A DNA stretch of 6,595 nucleotides from Deinococcus sp. (GTDB taxonomy: Bacteria > Deinococcota > Deinococci > Deinococcales > Deinococcaceae). The position numbers and the translations under genes were made by a program. Where the stretch lies: assembly GCF_018260405.1 (NCBI RefSeq), contig NZ_JAGLBG010000106.1, positions 1-6,595 of the forward strand. Reading direction: 5' to 3'. Under the pieces are notes generated by a model that did not search any database, was not told the origin of the DNA, and saw only the letters and a list, made by a program, of their open reading frames with translations. Within the stretch, counting starts at the first letter, position 1. Each line of letters begins with the position of its first letter. Below are positions 6,521 through 6,595 of this stretch, one piece after another.

Positions 6521-6595
6521 TTAGAGGCTGTCTGAGGCCCATATCGTCGGAGTATCCATGCTGCCCTCTTCATCAGGCGCACAATCGCTGGAGCA
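6521..6595 (-). CDS. possible C-terminal end of a convergent gene (truncated at window edge)
   Basis: On the minus strand one frame stays open from the right edge for 24 codons, ending DTPTIWASDSL before a TAA at 6523-6521. A real gene here would converge on thiN. I do not recognise the residues and 24 open codons are weak evidence. It competes with the plus-strand start at 6558; probably only one of them is real. Confidence 0.22.
   Translation of the reverse strand, partial: CSSDCAPDEEGSMDTPTIWASDSL
6558..6595 (+). CDS. possible start of the next plus-strand gene (truncated at window edge)
   Basis: ATG 6558 is preceded by GGAG (6549-6552) at 5-nt spacing, and the frame stays open to the edge as MLPSSSGAQSLE. 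TATCGT (6542-6547) fits a TANNNT -10 box 10 bases before the ATG. The 144-bp gap after thiN suits a separate promoter. Only 12 residues are visible, so no product can be named. Confidence 0.33.
   Translation, partial: MLPSSSGAQSLE

Noticed and set aside
6521..6545. GAGGCTGTCTGA sequence resembling an insertion-sequence end.
   Set aside because: Several insertion sequences begin in a similar way, but no second end or transposase is visible before the window edge.

Overview
The window looks like chromosomal DNA from a high-GC bacterium of the Deinococcus group. This is an inference from four things: very GC-rich metabolic genes; a TANNNT-type -10 box sitting just in front of start codons that lack a Shine-Dalgarno site (the leaderless architecture common in Deinococcus); a class I dihaem cytochrome c with a Pro/Ala-rich tether; and a compact intergenic region built of small inverted-repeat elements. 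No rRNA gene, or marker that would fix the genus, is present.

Layout. Positions 1-154 hold the 3' end of a substrate-binding protein gene, best read as thiB. Then come a secreted dihaem cytochrome c (268-1014) and a clear intrinsic terminator (1029-1068). After the terminator a new transcription unit starts, with a fused two-half ABC permease (thiP-like, 1129-2703) overlapping its ATPase by 4 nt (thiQ-like, 2700-3689). Next is a two-gene unit of visibly lower GC encoding exported proteins: a 271-aa protein with a CsgG/FlgT-like fold (3867-4682) and a 215-aa CsgG/HfaB-family protein (4704-5351). The 400-bp gap 5352-5753 holds no credible gene but contains two MITE-like inverted-repeat elements (5378-5516 and 5575-5709). 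A thiamine pyrophosphokinase gene follows (5754-6413). The last 180 bp hold a weak hairpin and the edge of an unresolved next gene.

How the genes fit together. ThiB, ThiP and ThiQ would form a periplasmic-binding-protein-dependent thiamine importer. Thiamine pyrophosphokinase then converts the imported thiamine to thiamine diphosphate, so this is a thiamine salvage locus. It is split: a cytochrome gene and a terminator separate thiB from thiPQ, and the CsgG-like pair plus two repeat elements separate thiPQ from the kinase. No TPP riboswitch is visible before thiP or the kinase; one before thiB would lie outside the window. The CsgG-like pair has no obvious link to thiamine and is the least understood part.
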